Below, in pieces: positions 35,144-44,480 of a stretch of 64,000 bases of DNA. Both the position numbers and the translations under genes were made by a program. Position 1 is the stretch's first letter, and each line of letters opens with the position of its first letter. Location of the stretch: positions 57,937-121,936 of the forward strand of contig CACBBC010000002.1 of the NCBI GenBank assembly GCA_902537415.1. The letters are read 5' to 3'. Origin of the DNA: an uncultured Alphaproteobacteria bacterium (GTDB lineage: Bacteria > Pseudomonadota > Alphaproteobacteria > Rhodobacterales > Rhodobacteraceae). Below the pieces are notes generated by a model, which had not been told where the DNA came from, searched no databases, and worked only from the letters and a program-made list of their open reading frames with translations.

Positions 35144-35725
35144 ATGAAAATAAAAAGGGAATGGCAAAGGATGCTTTCAGGCAGAAGGCTTGAGCTATTA
35201 GACCCAAGCCCTCTCGATATAGAAATAGAAGATATAGCGCATGGCCTTTCGTTTTTGTCCAGATGGAATGGTCAAACTATCGGAGAATATCCTTTTTCAG
35301 TAGCGCAGCACAGTCTTTTAGTTGAAAAGATTTTTGCAAAGCAATTCCCGCAAATGGATAATCCTTCGAAATTATTTGCTTTACTCCACGACTCCGCTGA
35401 ATATGTGATAGGGGATATGATCTCTCCTCTAAAATCTCATTTGGGTAACACTTATGAAGAATTGGATGAAAAGTTAACAAGAGCAATTTGTATAAGGTTC
35501 AACATCCCAACAAAAAAAATTAAAATAATCAAAAGACGCGTCAAGTTAGCAGACAAGAAGGCTGCTTGGTTGGAAGCCATACATCTTGCAGGGTTTTCAA
35601 AACAGGAGGCTGACAGAATATTTGGAAAACATGAAGAAATTAAAGGATATGAGAACAGTTTATTACCACAGCCACCATTTTTTATAAGAAAAAAGTTTGT
35701 TAATAGATTTAATGACTTATATTAA
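35144..35725 (+). CDS. HD-domain hydrolase (YfbR-like)
   Basis: 193 residues. The conserved segment [19 protein letters not shown] and the HD metal site, seen as [12 protein letters not shown] plus [13 protein letters not shown], place it in the HD phosphohydrolase family related to YfbR nucleotidases. It is likely a cytoplasmic nucleotide 5'-phosphatase or hydrolase. Start is ATG about 64 bases from the divergent ahcY start, so the intergenic region holds both promoters. No operon partner is certain; the thioredoxin gene follows 27 bases on. Confidence 0.82.
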   Translation: MKIKREWQRMLSGRRLELLDPSPLDIEIEDIAHGLSFLSRWNGQTIGEYPFSVAQHSLLVEKIFAKQFPQMDNPSKLFALLHDSAEYVIGDMISPLKSHLGNTYEELDEKLTRAICIRFNIPTKKIKIIKRRVKLADKKAAWLEAIHLAGFSKQEADRIFGKHEEIKGYENSLLPQPPFFIRKKFVNRFNDLY

Positions 35726-35751
35726 CCTCAAGGGGAAAGGATGTTTCTAAG

Positions 35752-36621
35752 ATGCTAGCAGAGTCTATAAAAGATGTAAGTGAAAATACATTTGTCCCCG
35801 AGGTTGTTGAAAAATCCAAAGAAAAAATAGTGATAGTTGACTTTTGGGCTCCGTGGTGTGGCCCATGCAAGGCCCTAACTCCCATTCTGGAAAGTCAAGC
35901 AACGAAAAAGAAGGAACATCTTGAGGTAGTTAAAGTTAATGTAGACGAAAATCAAGGTATTGCCTCTCAACTTAGAGTACAGTCTATTCCCGCAGTCTTC
36001 GCTTTCTCAGACGGTCAACCAGTTGATGGATTTATGGGCGCCAAAACAGAACCCGAAGTAGAAAAATTTTTAGACACACTTATAAAAAAATTCTCAAAAA
36101 ATAATTCAAACGTATCTGAAGAATTCGAGATCTTACTCTCGGAAGGAAGATTCGAGGAGGTGAAATTAGCGTCCAAAGAGTTGATTAAGTCTAGCCCATC
36201 TCCAGAGAATTATTCTCTATTAATAAGGTCAACTATTGGATTAGGCGACTTTGACAGTGTCGAGAAACTAATAGAAAATTTATCACCTGAAATACTTAAA
36301 GATAATGCGGTTAAAGGTGCTATTTCATCTTTTGAGCTTATGAAGAACAATGATGTCGAAGATAGCAAGAAAGAAATTTTAGATAGAATGCGGAAAAACC
36401 CCGACGACCTAGATTGCAAGATGAATTATTCTAAAATACTCTTTAAGGAGAATAATTTTTCGGAGTGTATAGACGTTCTTTTAGAGATGTTTAAAAAAAA
36501 CAAGGAATGGAAGGATGGTTATGCAAAAAAACAGCTACTGTTAATTTTTGATCATCTCGGTAGTGAGAACGATCTATCCAAAAAAGGGCGAAGAGCGCTC
36601 ACATCCCTGATTTTTGTTTGA
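35752..36621 (+). CDS. Thioredoxin-TPR chaperedoxin (CnoX/YbbN-like)
   Basis: 289 residues. The N-terminal thioredoxin domain (about 1-115) has the active site FWAPWCGPCKAL at Cys37/Cys40 approximately, and cis-Pro region VQSIPAVFAF. The C-terminal half consists of helical TPR-like repeats ending in a region rich in E/K. This fits YbbN/CnoX, a stress chaperone with thioredoxin activity. Note: residue numbers are counted from the chosen ATG and are approximate. A gene for a Lon-N protein follows 8 bases downstream, as is common in alphaproteobacteria. Confidence 0.87.
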   Translation: MLAESIKDVSENTFVPEVVEKSKEKIVIVDFWAPWCGPCKALTPILESQATKKKEHLEVVKVNVDENQGIASQLRVQSIPAVFAFSDGQPVDGFMGAKTEPEVEKFLDTLIKKFSKNNSNVSEEFEILLSEGRFEEVKLASKELIKSSPSPENYSLLIRSTIGLGDFDSVEKLIENLSPEILKDNAVKGAISSFELMKNNDVEDSKKEILDRMRKNPDDLDCKMNYSKILFKENNFSECIDVLLEMFKKNKEWKDGYAKKQLLLIFDHLGSENDLSKKGRRALTSLIFV

Positions 36622-36628
36622 ATAACGT

Positions 36629-37276
36629 ATGGAAAAATTACCTAAAAATATACCCCTGTTTCCTCTGCCCGGCGCATTGTTACTTCCTAACAGCAGACTT
36701 CCACTCAATATATTTGAGCCAAGGTATATAAGAATGGTTGAAGACACTCTTGCCACAAAACATAGACTGATAGGAATGATCCAGCCTATTAAATTAGATA
36801 AAAGAAACAAGCTGGCTGGAACAAATAAGTTTCAAAAAGTAGGGTGTGCGGGCAGAATTGTTTCATTTACTGAAACTGAAGACGGAAGATACCTTATTAC
36901 CTTAGAAGGCGTTTCGAGATTTAATTTTAGAAAGGAAATGGAGGATCAAAAGCCTTATATATTATCTGAAATAGATTGGGGTTTTTACAGGAATGACCTT
37001 GTTCCCTTCGAAGGTATAAACAGTTTTGACAGAAACGGTTTTTTAGAAATTTTGAAAAAGTATTTAGATAGCGCACAAATTGCATCCGACTGGGACGTGC
37101 TCAAAAAAGCTAGAGAAGAAGTTCTTGTGAACTCTTTATCTATGCTTTGTCCATTTGAGCCTGAGGAAAAGCAGGTTCTTTTAGAGGCGGAAACGATTGT
37201 CAAGAGGTTAGACGTTTTAGTAACATTGATGAAGCTATCATCGGAAAATGACCTAGAAAGTCGATATGTCCAATAA
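36629..37276 (+). CDS. LON substrate-binding (Lon-N) domain protein
   Basis: 215 residues. N-terminal NIPLFPLPGALLLPNSRLPLNIFEPRYIRMV is the Lon-N (peptidase S16 substrate-binding-like) signature; no protease domain follows. Small proteins of this type are widespread and often lie beside thioredoxin-TPR genes. Function unclear; possibly binds unfolded protein. Overlaps the Trm112-like gene by 11 bases. Confidence 0.87.
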   Translation: MEKLPKNIPLFPLPGALLLPNSRLPLNIFEPRYIRMVEDTLATKHRLIGMIQPIKLDKRNKLAGTNKFQKVGCAGRIVSFTETEDGRYLITLEGVSRFNFRKEMEDQKPYILSEIDWGFYRNDLVPFEGINSFDRNGFLEILKKYLDSAQIASDWDVLKKAREEVLVNSLSMLCPFEPEEKQVLLEAETIVKRLDVLVTLMKLSSENDLESRYVQ

Positions 37277-37460
37277 GGAAAAAAATGAGTTCAATACTTA
37301 TCTCACCAGATTATTGGTGTGCCCCATTAGTGGTGGAGCACTAAATTATGATAAAAATGAGAATTGTATGATATCTAAAGTTGCTAAAATAAAGTTTCCG
37401 GTGCGAGACGGCGTACCAATACTTTTAGCATCAGAGTCCAAGCCAATATTTAATGACTAA
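37266..37460 (+). CDS. Trm112-family small protein
   Basis: 64 residues. Contains the Trm112 pattern LLVCPISGGALNYDKNENC and RDGVPILLASES, with two cysteines (positions about 19 and 34) of a usual CxxC-less bacterial form. Trm112 proteins activate methyltransferases in eukaryotes; bacterial members are conserved hypotheticals. Overlaps the Lon-N gene start to end by 11 bases and the convergent purH stop by 11 bases. Start at ATG 37266. Confidence 0.84.
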   Translation: MSNKEKNEFNTYLTRLLVCPISGGALNYDKNENCMISKVAKIKFPVRDGVPILLASESKPIFND

Positions 37461-39039
37461 AAAGCCTCCTTTTTGTAAAAATCATTGAGATATTTAGCTT
37501 ATCGGCTGCCTTAATAACGTCCAAATCGTTTATTGATCCTCCAGGCTGAATTATACAAGAGATTCCTTTTCGAGAAGCCATTTTAATTGAGTCAGGAAAT
37601 GGGAAAAAAGCATCTGAAGCCATACAATTGGATATATTTTTCGTGTTGCTTGTATAATTTTTTTCTAGCCTTCTCGCATTTTCTATTGCTAGTTTCACAC
37701 TCCCTACCCTGTTGGTCTGTCCAGCTCCAATTCCAGTTACGCATAGGTTTTTTCCAACAACGATAGCATTTGATTTTACGTGTTTAACTATCTTCCAAAG
37801 AAAAACTAAGTTATCAAATTCTTTTTTGCTCGGTCTTCTTTTCGTTACTACTTTGAATTCCTCTTCATTTGGTTTACTAAAAGACGTTTCCTGAACAAGA
37901 TATCCTCCTATGACCGACCTAACCTCCTCTGTATGTAATAAAGTTCTATCAAAGCTCTTTATTTCAACTATCTTGATGTTCTTTTTAAAACTCAGCATTT
38001 TAAACGCCTCTGGTGAGAAGCTTTTTGCGATTATCACCTCTGTAAATACGCTTAATATTCTCTTTGCTAAATTCTCATCAACTTTCTGATTTACAGCAAC
38101 AATTCCTCCAAAAGCAGATATAGGGTCTGTTTCAAAACTTTTTTTATATGCACCTAAAATTTTGTTATCGATTGCTACTCCGCATGGATTTCCATGCTTT
38201 ATAATTACACAGGATGATTTGTTGTAATCTTCAAGCTCACATAATATTTTGTAGGCTGCCGTCGTATCAGCGAGGTTATTGTAAGATAAAGCTCCATGTA
38301 AAATTTTTACAAGATATTTTGCTTTTCTTTCTAAATCAGGACTATTGAGATAGGATGCCTTTTGGTGGGGATTCTCTCCATACTTCAAAACCTCTCTTGA
38401 TGATCCACCAAACAGACGGCTTTTAGTATCTTTAAGCCGGTCTTTTGATAAAAACCATCCCGTTATTAAGTGATCATAATAAGATGTTTGGGAAAACGCT
38501 TTTCCAGCAAAAAATTTTCTCGTTTTTTGTCGCGTACACCCTTGGAAATTTGTTAGCTCTTTTTTTAATTGGATATAATCTGTTGGATCAGAAATAACCA
38601 TTACATGATCAAAGTTCTTGGCTGCTGCCCTCATAAGAGCTACCCCTCCTATATCGATATTATCGATTATGTCTTTTCTGGGGACCCTACTTTTTAAAAT
38701 AGTTTCAAAAGGATAAAGATTAATAACTACTAGGTCTATAGCTTTTGAGCCCATTTTTCTTAACTCTTTAATGCTACCCGTATCATCCCTATCAAATAGT
38801 ATCGGAGCATGAACTTTTGGATGGAGTGTTTTGACCCGACCATTCAAAATCTCAGGAAATCCTGTTATATCGCTCACCTCTTTAACTTTTAAGCCCACTT
38901 TTTTTAAATATCGAGCAGTTCCTCCTGTAGAGACGAGCTCTACACCCAATCCTTCTAGAAATTTTCCTAAATCCTCCAGATTAGTCTTGTCACTAACACT
39001 TATTAATGCCCTGCGGATTGGTGTTGTTCCTGATTTCAA
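37450..39039 (-). CDS. purH: AICAR transformylase/IMP cyclohydrolase PurH
   Basis: 529 residues, bifunctional. The IMP cyclohydrolase N-terminal domain shows ALISVSDKTNLEDLGKFLE and STGGTARYLKKVG; the transformylase C-terminal domain carries KYGENPHQKASY and the catalytic IIKHGNPCGVA motif, and later ASDAFFPFPDSIKMA. It performs the last two steps of IMP synthesis. It starts within 4 bases of the upstream heparinase-like gene stop, in the conserved alphaproteobacterial order rsmB-heparinase-purH. Confidence 0.96.
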   Translation of the reverse strand: MKSGTTPIRRALISVSDKTNLEDLGKFLEGLGVELVSTGGTARYLKKVGLKVKEVSDITGFPEILNGRVKTLHPKVHAPILFDRDDTGSIKELRKMGSKAIDLVVINLYPFETILKSRVPRKDIIDNIDIGGVALMRAAAKNFDHVMVISDPTDYIQLKKELTNFQGCTRQKTRKFFAGKAFSQTSYYDHLITGWFLSKDRLKDTKSRLFGGSSREVLKYGENPHQKASYLNSPDLERKAKYLVKILHGALSYNNLADTTAAYKILCELEDYNKSSCVIIKHGNPCGVAIDNKILGAYKKSFETDPISAFGGIVAVNQKVDENLAKRILSVFTEVIIAKSFSPEAFKMLSFKKNIKIVEIKSFDRTLLHTEEVRSVIGGYLVQETSFSKPNEEEFKVVTKRRPSKKEFDNLVFLWKIVKHVKSNAIVVGKNLCVTGIGAGQTNRVGSVKLAIENARRLEKNYTSNTKNISNCMASDAFFPFPDSIKMASRKGISCIIQPGGSINDLDVIKAADKLNISMIFTKRRLFSH

Positions 39040-40700
39040 TCAATAAACTCCTCTAATTTCCAATTTATTTTTCCTTCACTTTGTTTGACACTGCTTTCAA
39101 TAACCATCAATGTTATTTCCTGAGGTTCATTAAAATTACCGGTGTATGTTGACTTTTCAAGGAGTAAATTTCCTCCTTTGTGTGAAAAAAACATTTTTTT
39201 ATTACCTGGAATTTCGAGCATGACTCCATTTCTCCTCTTTTTGCAAGAAATTGAAGGATGCAAATGAAAATAGAGAGTAACAGAGGCATCAATTAAATTT
39301 TTTTTTAAATTACCTTCAGGAAATAATGTGTCTTGTCCAATCACACAGTTTTTTACAAGATCCATTGAAAGTCTTCTGTTAACGGATATGTTATAGTCTT
39401 TTTTGTACGCATCATGAGACAACTCTACGGTCTTTTCAGTAATAGAATTTTCACAGCTTATCTTAGTGTTCCTAGGCCCATCCTTTATGTAATAAAAAGG
39501 GTTTCCTCTTGAAAAAATCTTTTTTCCAAAAGAACATTGTGACTTTTCGTTAAACAACAAAACGTTATGTGCCTTAGAGCTTTGACAATATTTCCTGTAT
39601 TGATGCCCAAACCTGCTACCACCCCCACAGTTAACAAAAATAGCCTTGGTTCCATAATACAACTCGAAAGATGAAAATCCTGCATGCGCAATCCCATTTC
39701 TTTTTCCATAAAGAGGGGCACTAGCATCAATAATCATTGACAATCTAGCTCCATTAAGCCGCTTGAAACCTAAGTCACTTACTTCATCACCTTCTTTATA
39801 GTTTTTAATTTCTCCTAAAAGCCTTACATATCTATCGTAATCTCCCAAACTCCCGCCATGGGCGCTGACTAAGCTTCCATTATCAAACTGCAAATACCTT
39901 AAAGAGGAACCAAAAAAATATGAGATTTTTCTTAAATTTTTTTCCTCAGAGTACGGCTTGCCACTCTCAAGCTTTGTTGCAATTTCAATTGTTTCGAGCA
40001 GCAAAAAAAATACTTTTGATAACTCTTCCGGACATCTTATTTGGCCTTTTTTTAATTTATTCTTATAAAGAATAAATAATTTTATCATATATTTGATAAC
40101 TTTTTTTTGCTTTTTTTTTGAGAAGTTAAAGGAATATCCAGACAAAACCAAACTGTGACAAATGCAAAGCCGCTCCAAAATATTAAATGAAAAATATTTA
40201 TAAAAGTTTAAGAAAAGATAGTCGTTCTTTAACATCTTATTTATTTTTTTTAATTGTTCACTTTTACTACAATTTTCTAAATATATATAATTTCTAACTA
40301 TTGCCCCTAATCTTGAAGAACTTGATAGCACATTTTTGTTTAATCGGTTCAAGGGAAACGTTTCTATCCATGCTTGGGACAACTCTCTGGAGCTTTGGTT
40401 GTTTACAATTGAAAGGTCATTTAGCCATAGAAAACCATCGATCCCGACTTCAACCTCATCAGAAAAAGGTAAAATGCGCCATGGATTATCAGCCTTGACG
40501 TCTAGGATAACATTTCCGAATACATTTATCTTTTTTAATAGTTGCTGACCTATCTCTTCATTGCCAATGTTTGCGCACGGTAGTGTTTTTATAACCGAAT
40601 ATCTTTTTTGATCCGAAAAAACCTGGGCAAACTGTCTTGATATATTCAGAAAAAATTTTTCGATGCAAAAAAAAATTAACTCTTTAATAAAAAACCACAT
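39036..40700 (-). CDS. Heparinase II/III-like protein
   Basis: 554 residues. The C-terminal half has the heparinase II/III family region, with segments such as GIAHAGFSSFELYYGTKAIFVNCGGG and KAHNVLLFNEKSQCSF. The N-terminal half is helical (alpha/alpha toroid type). Alphaproteobacteria commonly carry this gene between rsmB and purH. The real substrate is unknown; it may act on an envelope polysaccharide. Coupled to rsmB upstream, with adjacent start and stop (40700/40701). Confidence 0.84.
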   Translation of the reverse strand: MWFFIKELIFFCIEKFFLNISRQFAQVFSDQKRYSVIKTLPCANIGNEEIGQQLLKKINVFGNVILDVKADNPWRILPFSDEVEVGIDGFLWLNDLSIVNNQSSRELSQAWIETFPLNRLNKNVLSSSSRLGAIVRNYIYLENCSKSEQLKKINKMLKNDYLFLNFYKYFSFNILERLCICHSLVLSGYSFNFSKKKQKKVIKYMIKLFILYKNKLKKGQIRCPEELSKVFFLLLETIEIATKLESGKPYSEEKNLRKISYFFGSSLRYLQFDNGSLVSAHGGSLGDYDRYVRLLGEIKNYKEGDEVSDLGFKRLNGARLSMIIDASAPLYGKRNGIAHAGFSSFELYYGTKAIFVNCGGGSRFGHQYRKYCQSSKAHNVLLFNEKSQCSFGKKIFSRGNPFYYIKDGPRNTKISCENSITEKTVELSHDAYKKDYNISVNRRLSMDLVKNCVIGQDTLFPEGNLKKNLIDASVTLYFHLHPSISCKKRRNGVMLEIPGNKKMFFSHKGGNLLLEKSTYTGNFNEPQEITLMVIESSVKQSEGKINWKLEEFID

Positions 40701-42020
40701 TTAATTACTTTTTCCTTTTAAATGTAAATATGCAATAAAAAAACCTTCAGTTCCTCCTAAACCTTCCTCAAAAAATGGCATGATTCTTGTTCCGCTCTCT
40801 TTGTTGTTCTCGTAACCCTCTTGATCTAAGAAACCTTTTTTTTTGGGATGAATTAAGCAAAATTCTTTATTTTTTTTTAAAAATCTACTTATTTGATCTT
40901 CTCCCTCCTGTTTTAGCAGTGAGCAAACAGAATAAATTATGTAACCATCATCCTGGAGCCAACTGGCGCAAAGTGTTAACATATTTTGCTGTATATCTGA
41001 TAATTCCTCTAATTTATCAAGTGGGTCAAGAAATTGAAGGTCCGGGTTTTTTCCAATAGTTCCAGTAGCAGTGCATGGAGGATCTAGAAGGATAATATCA
41101 AAAAGTTTTTTAGGTTGATATTCAAAAACATCTGTACAAATTAGATCCAAATCGTAGTTCAATCTATGTAAATTTTCCTTCATGACTTTGAGTCTTCTCT
41201 CAGACTTATCAATTGAGGTCAAAATAGCTCCATTGTCAGCCAATTGAAAAGACTTTCCTCCAGGGGCACAACAAACATCTAAAACAATTTTTTCTTTTAA
41301 AGCCATTGGAGCTATTTTGACGGGCAAAGATGCAGCTAAACTCTGTACCCACCAGTCCCCGGCGCAGTACCCGTTTGTTTTGATTAGACTGGTCTTTTGA
41401 GATAGCCTAAAATGTGACCGGTTAACAGAGTTTCCTTTGAGTTGTTTAAAATAATTTTCCTCTGACGCACTGCTTTTTATAGAGAGGTCTATGGGAGATG
41501 AAACAGAAAAGATTTTTTCCACTCTTTCTATAATTTCTAAACTATATTGACTTAACAATACTTTACGTATTTTACTCTCAAATAAAAATAATGGCTCAAG
41601 AGATTTTTTTTTCAACGCAGAATATCCAAGATGAATAAAGTATCTCAATTGGTCTTTGCTGTGCTTTGTCCTTTCAAAAGAGGACGCCAGTTCTGAATAT
41701 TTCTTTAATACAGTTTCCTGCCTTACATTTCTTACCAAAATATCTACTAAAGCAAGTCGCACGAGGCAAAAAACCTCTATCCTTAACCTTCCCTTCTTGT
41801 TTCTGTTAATCCAAGGATCTAGATAAACTGTGAATCTCAATACTTTTTGGACCAAATCGTTACATTTTGCTTTATCAGAGCTTGAAAGACTTGAATATTT
41901 TAAAGTCTTTGAGGCCATCGACTGCCTTGTAGAAATATTTTTTTTGAAAACATTGAGCACAATAAAATAGGCTGTGGTCAAAATTTTGTCATATGTTTTA
42001 TTGTTTAATTTTTTTTCCAT
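40701..42020 (-). CDS. rsmB: 16S rRNA m5C methyltransferase RsmB
   Basis: 439 residues. An N-terminal NusB-like helical region (residues about 10-150) precedes the Rossmann methyltransferase domain. AdoMet-binding DVCCAPGGKSFQLAD is near 250, the LLDPPCTATGTIGKNPD motif with the catalytic cysteine is near 315 and the second conserved cysteine is in YSVCSLLKQEGE. RsmB methylates C967 of 16S rRNA (E. coli numbering). It is first in the leftward rsmB-heparinase-purH set and divergent from the DUF1674 gene. Confidence 0.93.
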   Translation of the reverse strand: MEKKLNNKTYDKILTTAYFIVLNVFKKNISTRQSMASKTLKYSSLSSSDKAKCNDLVQKVLRFTVYLDPWINRNKKGRLRIEVFCLVRLALVDILVRNVRQETVLKKYSELASSFERTKHSKDQLRYFIHLGYSALKKKSLEPLFLFESKIRKVLLSQYSLEIIERVEKIFSVSSPIDLSIKSSASEENYFKQLKGNSVNRSHFRLSQKTSLIKTNGYCAGDWWVQSLAASLPVKIAPMALKEKIVLDVCCAPGGKSFQLADNGAILTSIDKSERRLKVMKENLHRLNYDLDLICTDVFEYQPKKLFDIILLDPPCTATGTIGKNPDLQFLDPLDKLEELSDIQQNMLTLCASWLQDDGYIIYSVCSLLKQEGEDQISRFLKKNKEFCLIHPKKKGFLDQEGYENNKESGTRIMPFFEEGLGGTEGFFIAYLHLKGKSN

Positions 42021-42100
42021 TTCAGCGATTTTTGATATATGTTTTTGTTGCGCTATATTATAGACCTGAAACCATATTTTGTTATTTTAAAAAAACAATA

Positions 42101-42280
42101 ATGACTGATACAGATAAAGAATCAAGACAAGCCAAGCGAGCTCTAGACGAAGCTAAAAAAAGGCGTGCTGAAAAAGATAATGACTATGACAAAATGCCAG
42201 CAGAAAAAAAAGGACGTGGTGGACTAGAACCGACAAGATACGGTGACTGGGAAGTTAAGGGAATTGCTTCTGACTTTTAA
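42101..42280 (+). CDS. DUF1674 protein (SDHAF4-like)
   Basis: 59 residues from ATG 42101; the frame is open further upstream but that part is not conserved in type. The C-terminal signature GRGGLEPTRYGDWEVKGIASDF is that of DUF1674, related to the eukaryotic succinate dehydrogenase assembly factor 4. Probable role in assembling flavinylated succinate dehydrogenase; inferred from family. It is followed by the rimP promoter and is not clearly in that operon. Confidence 0.86.
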   Translation: MTDTDKESRQAKRALDEAKKRRAEKDNDYDKMPAEKKGRGGLEPTRYGDWEVKGIASDF

Positions 42281-42295
42281 AATATCAATTTACTA

Positions 42296-42324
42296 TTGTA
42301 TTAAATCTAAAAACCTTGTATATA
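42296..42324 (+). promoter_or_regulatory. Sigma-70-type promoter of rimP-nusA-infB
   Basis: TTGTAT (42296-42301), a 17-base spacer and TATATA (42319-42324). The predicted start of transcription near 42331 leaves a leader of about 55 bases holding the hairpin at 42352-42374 before the rimP GTG. Spacing is ideal and it follows the DUF1674 stop by only 15 bases. Confidence 0.65.
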
Positions 42325-42351
42325 ACAGCCACTTAATTGGTTTAAGATTTT

Positions 42352-42374
42352 GGGCTTCGAGGCCCTTTTTTTTT
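42352..42374 (+). terminator. Intrinsic-terminator-like hairpin in the rimP leader
   Basis: GGGCT / GGCCC stem (42352-42356 with 42361-42365, one G-T pair) around TCGA, followed by nine T residues (42366-42374). It lies inside the leader between the promoter at 42296 and the rimP start, and the T-tract abuts the Shine-Dalgarno GGAG (42375-42378). It could attenuate the rimP-nusA-infB operon or end transcripts from DUF1674. Confidence 0.75.
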
Positions 42375-42385
42375 GGAGCTCTTTA

Positions 42386-42880
42386 GTGTTAAATTTAATT
42401 GCGAACACCTCTACTGAGAAAAAAGTATATAAGGTTTTAGAGCCCCTTATTTTAGACAAGGGGTTGAGGATAGTTAAGATACAGTTTCGAAGAGGCAAAG
42501 AGTTAACATTGTTGGTTTTTCTAGATAGGATAGATGGTAAAGTGACGATAGATGAATGCGCAGACATGTCTGTGGAAATAAATTCTATTTTGGATGTTGA
42601 AAGCATAATAAAAGATCCCTTTAGGCTAGAGGTGTCTTCTGCTGGAATAGATAGATATCTTTCCTCATTAGATGATTTTACAAAATATAAAAACCACAAC
42701 GTAAAGGTAAAAAGTGAAAACTACTCAGGAAGAGGAAAATTAATTGCCCATAGCCAAAACTCGTTGACCTTGTCAAATAATAAAGGAGAGACGTGCTTAG
42801 ACTTATCTCGTGTCATAGATATTAAAATAGATTTAGAAGGAATGTCTTTAAAAAGTATAAAAGAAATGGAGTTTAAATGA
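42386..42880 (+). CDS. rimP: Ribosome maturation factor RimP
   Basis: 164 residues from GTG 42386, which has GGAG seven bases upstream; the longer frame from TTG 42350 would begin within the terminator-like hairpin. RimP (30S maturation factor) features: LEPLILDKGLRIVKIQFRRGK in the N-terminal domain and DIECA-like VTIDECADMSVEINSIL, then RLEVSSAGIDRYL. First gene in rimP-nusA-ylxR-infB. Its stop overlaps the nusA ATG in ATGA. Confidence 0.92.
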   Translation: MLNLIANTSTEKKVYKVLEPLILDKGLRIVKIQFRRGKELTLLVFLDRIDGKVTIDECADMSVEINSILDVESIIKDPFRLEVSSAGIDRYLSSLDDFTKYKNHNVKVKSENYSGRGKLIAHSQNSLTLSNNKGETCLDLSRVIDIKIDLEGMSLKSIKEMEFK

Positions 42881-44463
42881 ATATTTCATCAGGAAGTGGC
42901 AGTGAGCTTATTCAAATAGCTGATGCGGTGGCTAAAGAAAAATTAATTGACCCAAAGCTAGTAATTGACGCAATGGAAGAGAGCCTAGCAAAAGCTGCAA
43001 AATCCAAATACGGTCAGGAGTATGACATAAGAGCTGACATTGACTCAAGATCAGGAACGGTATCAATGTCAAGATGGAGAAAGGTTGTTGAGCAAGTCGA
43101 AAACCATTTCACTGAAATTAATGAAGCTGATGCTAAAAAAATAAACCCTCAAGTGACACTGGATGGTTTCATCGAAGAGCAGTTGCCTCCAATGGATTTT
43201 GGTAGAATAGCAGCGCAGGCAGCTAAACAAATAATTGTTCAAAAAGTACGAGAGGCTGACCGAGCAAGGCAATATGAAGAATATAAAGATAAGGTTGGGC
43301 AAATTATAAACGGTCAAGTCAAGAGAGTTGAATACGGTAACGTGATAGTGGACTTGGGAAGAGCTGAAGCAGTATTGAAAAGAGATCAGTTAATTAGAAG
43401 AGAGGTTCTGCGAGTTGGTGATAGAGTTAGAGCTTACATAAAAGAAGTAAAAGAAGATACAAGAGGACCACAGATATTTCTATCTAGAACTAATTCTGAG
43501 TTTCTAGTAGAACTATTTAAAATGGAGGTTCCTGAAATTTATGACGGTATAATTGAGATTAAGACAGTTTGTCGTGATCCCGGTAGCCGAGCAAAAATTG
43601 GTGTTTTATCTCAAGATAGCTCCATAGACCCTGTCGGCGCATGTGTGGGCATGCGAGGTAGCAGGGTTCAAGCGGTGGTAAATGAGCTGCAGGGGGAAAA
43701 AATTGATATTATTCCTTGGAATGATGACGCACCTACTTTTCTTGTTAACGCCCTTCAACCGGCTGAAGTAAGTAAAGTCGTTCTCGATGAGGATGCAAAG
43801 AGAATAGAGGTTGTGGTCCCAAATGATCAACTATCTTTAGCAATTGGCCGCAGAGGACAAAACGTGAGACTTGCAAGTCAGTTAACTGAATACGACATTG
43901 ACATATTGACTGAAGAGGATGAATCGCAGAGACGACAAGAAGAATTTAACGAAAGATCAAATCTTTTTATGGAGCATTTAAATGTTGATGAGATGGTTGC
44001 TCAGCTTCTTGTATCCGAAGGTTTTTCTACCATGGAAGAGGTCGCATATGTCGAAGCTAGTGAGATCAGCTCGATAGATGGTTTCGACGAAGAAACTGCC
44101 ACAGAATTGCAAGAGAGAGCGAAAGATTATCTCGAAAACCTTAATAAAAAATCTTTGGATTTTGCAAAGTCAAGTGGGATCGAAGATGATTTGTTAAACT
44201 TCGAGGGGTTAAACCCACAAATGCTAGAAGTATTAGTCAAAGATGGGATAAAATCTCTTAAAGATTTCGCTACCTGTGCAGATTGGGAATTAGCTGGTGG
44301 CTATACAACTATTGATGGAAAAAGGGTAAAAGATGAGGGTCTTCTCGAACATTTTGAGCTTTCACTTTCTGAGGCTCAACAACTTATCATGAAGGCAAGG
44401 GAAATACTAGGATGGGTTACAAAAGAAGAGTCCGAAGAGATAATCAAGTCTCTTGTTAAATAA
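42877..44463 (+). CDS. nusA: Transcription elongation factor NusA
   Basis: 528 residues. N-terminal domain, then S1 domain (GQIINGQVKRVEYGNVIVDLGRAEAVL near 145), KH domains (DPVGACVGMRGSRVQAVVNEL near 250, LAIGRRGQNVRLASQL near 320) and C-terminal acidic repeats (around 360-500, with LLVSEGF and LEVLVKDGI helix-hairpin motifs) expected of alphaproteobacterial NusA. It modulates pausing, termination and antitermination. Overlaps rimP by 4 bases. Confidence 0.96.
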   Translation: MNISSGSGSELIQIADAVAKEKLIDPKLVIDAMEESLAKAAKSKYGQEYDIRADIDSRSGTVSMSRWRKVVEQVENHFTEINEADAKKINPQVTLDGFIEEQLPPMDFGRIAAQAAKQIIVQKVREADRARQYEEYKDKVGQIINGQVKRVEYGNVIVDLGRAEAVLKRDQLIRREVLRVGDRVRAYIKEVKEDTRGPQIFLSRTNSEFLVELFKMEVPEIYDGIIEIKTVCRDPGSRAKIGVLSQDSSIDPVGACVGMRGSRVQAVVNELQGEKIDIIPWNDDAPTFLVNALQPAEVSKVVLDEDAKRIEVVVPNDQLSLAIGRRGQNVRLASQLTEYDIDILTEEDESQRRQEEFNERSNLFMEHLNVDEMVAQLLVSEGFSTMEEVAYVEASEISSIDGFDEETATELQERAKDYLENLNKKSLDFAKSSGIEDDLLNFEGLNPQMLEVLVKDGIKSLKDFATCADWELAGGYTTIDGKRVKDEGLLEHFELSLSEAQQLIMKAREILGWVTKEESEEIIKSLVK

Positions 44464-44480
44464 GAAAATATTAAAAGAGA

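Noticed and set aside
42350..42880. rimP starting at TTG 42350
   Set aside because: That start lies inside the terminator-like hairpin and its first residues are not family-like; GTG 42386 has GGAG at proper distance.
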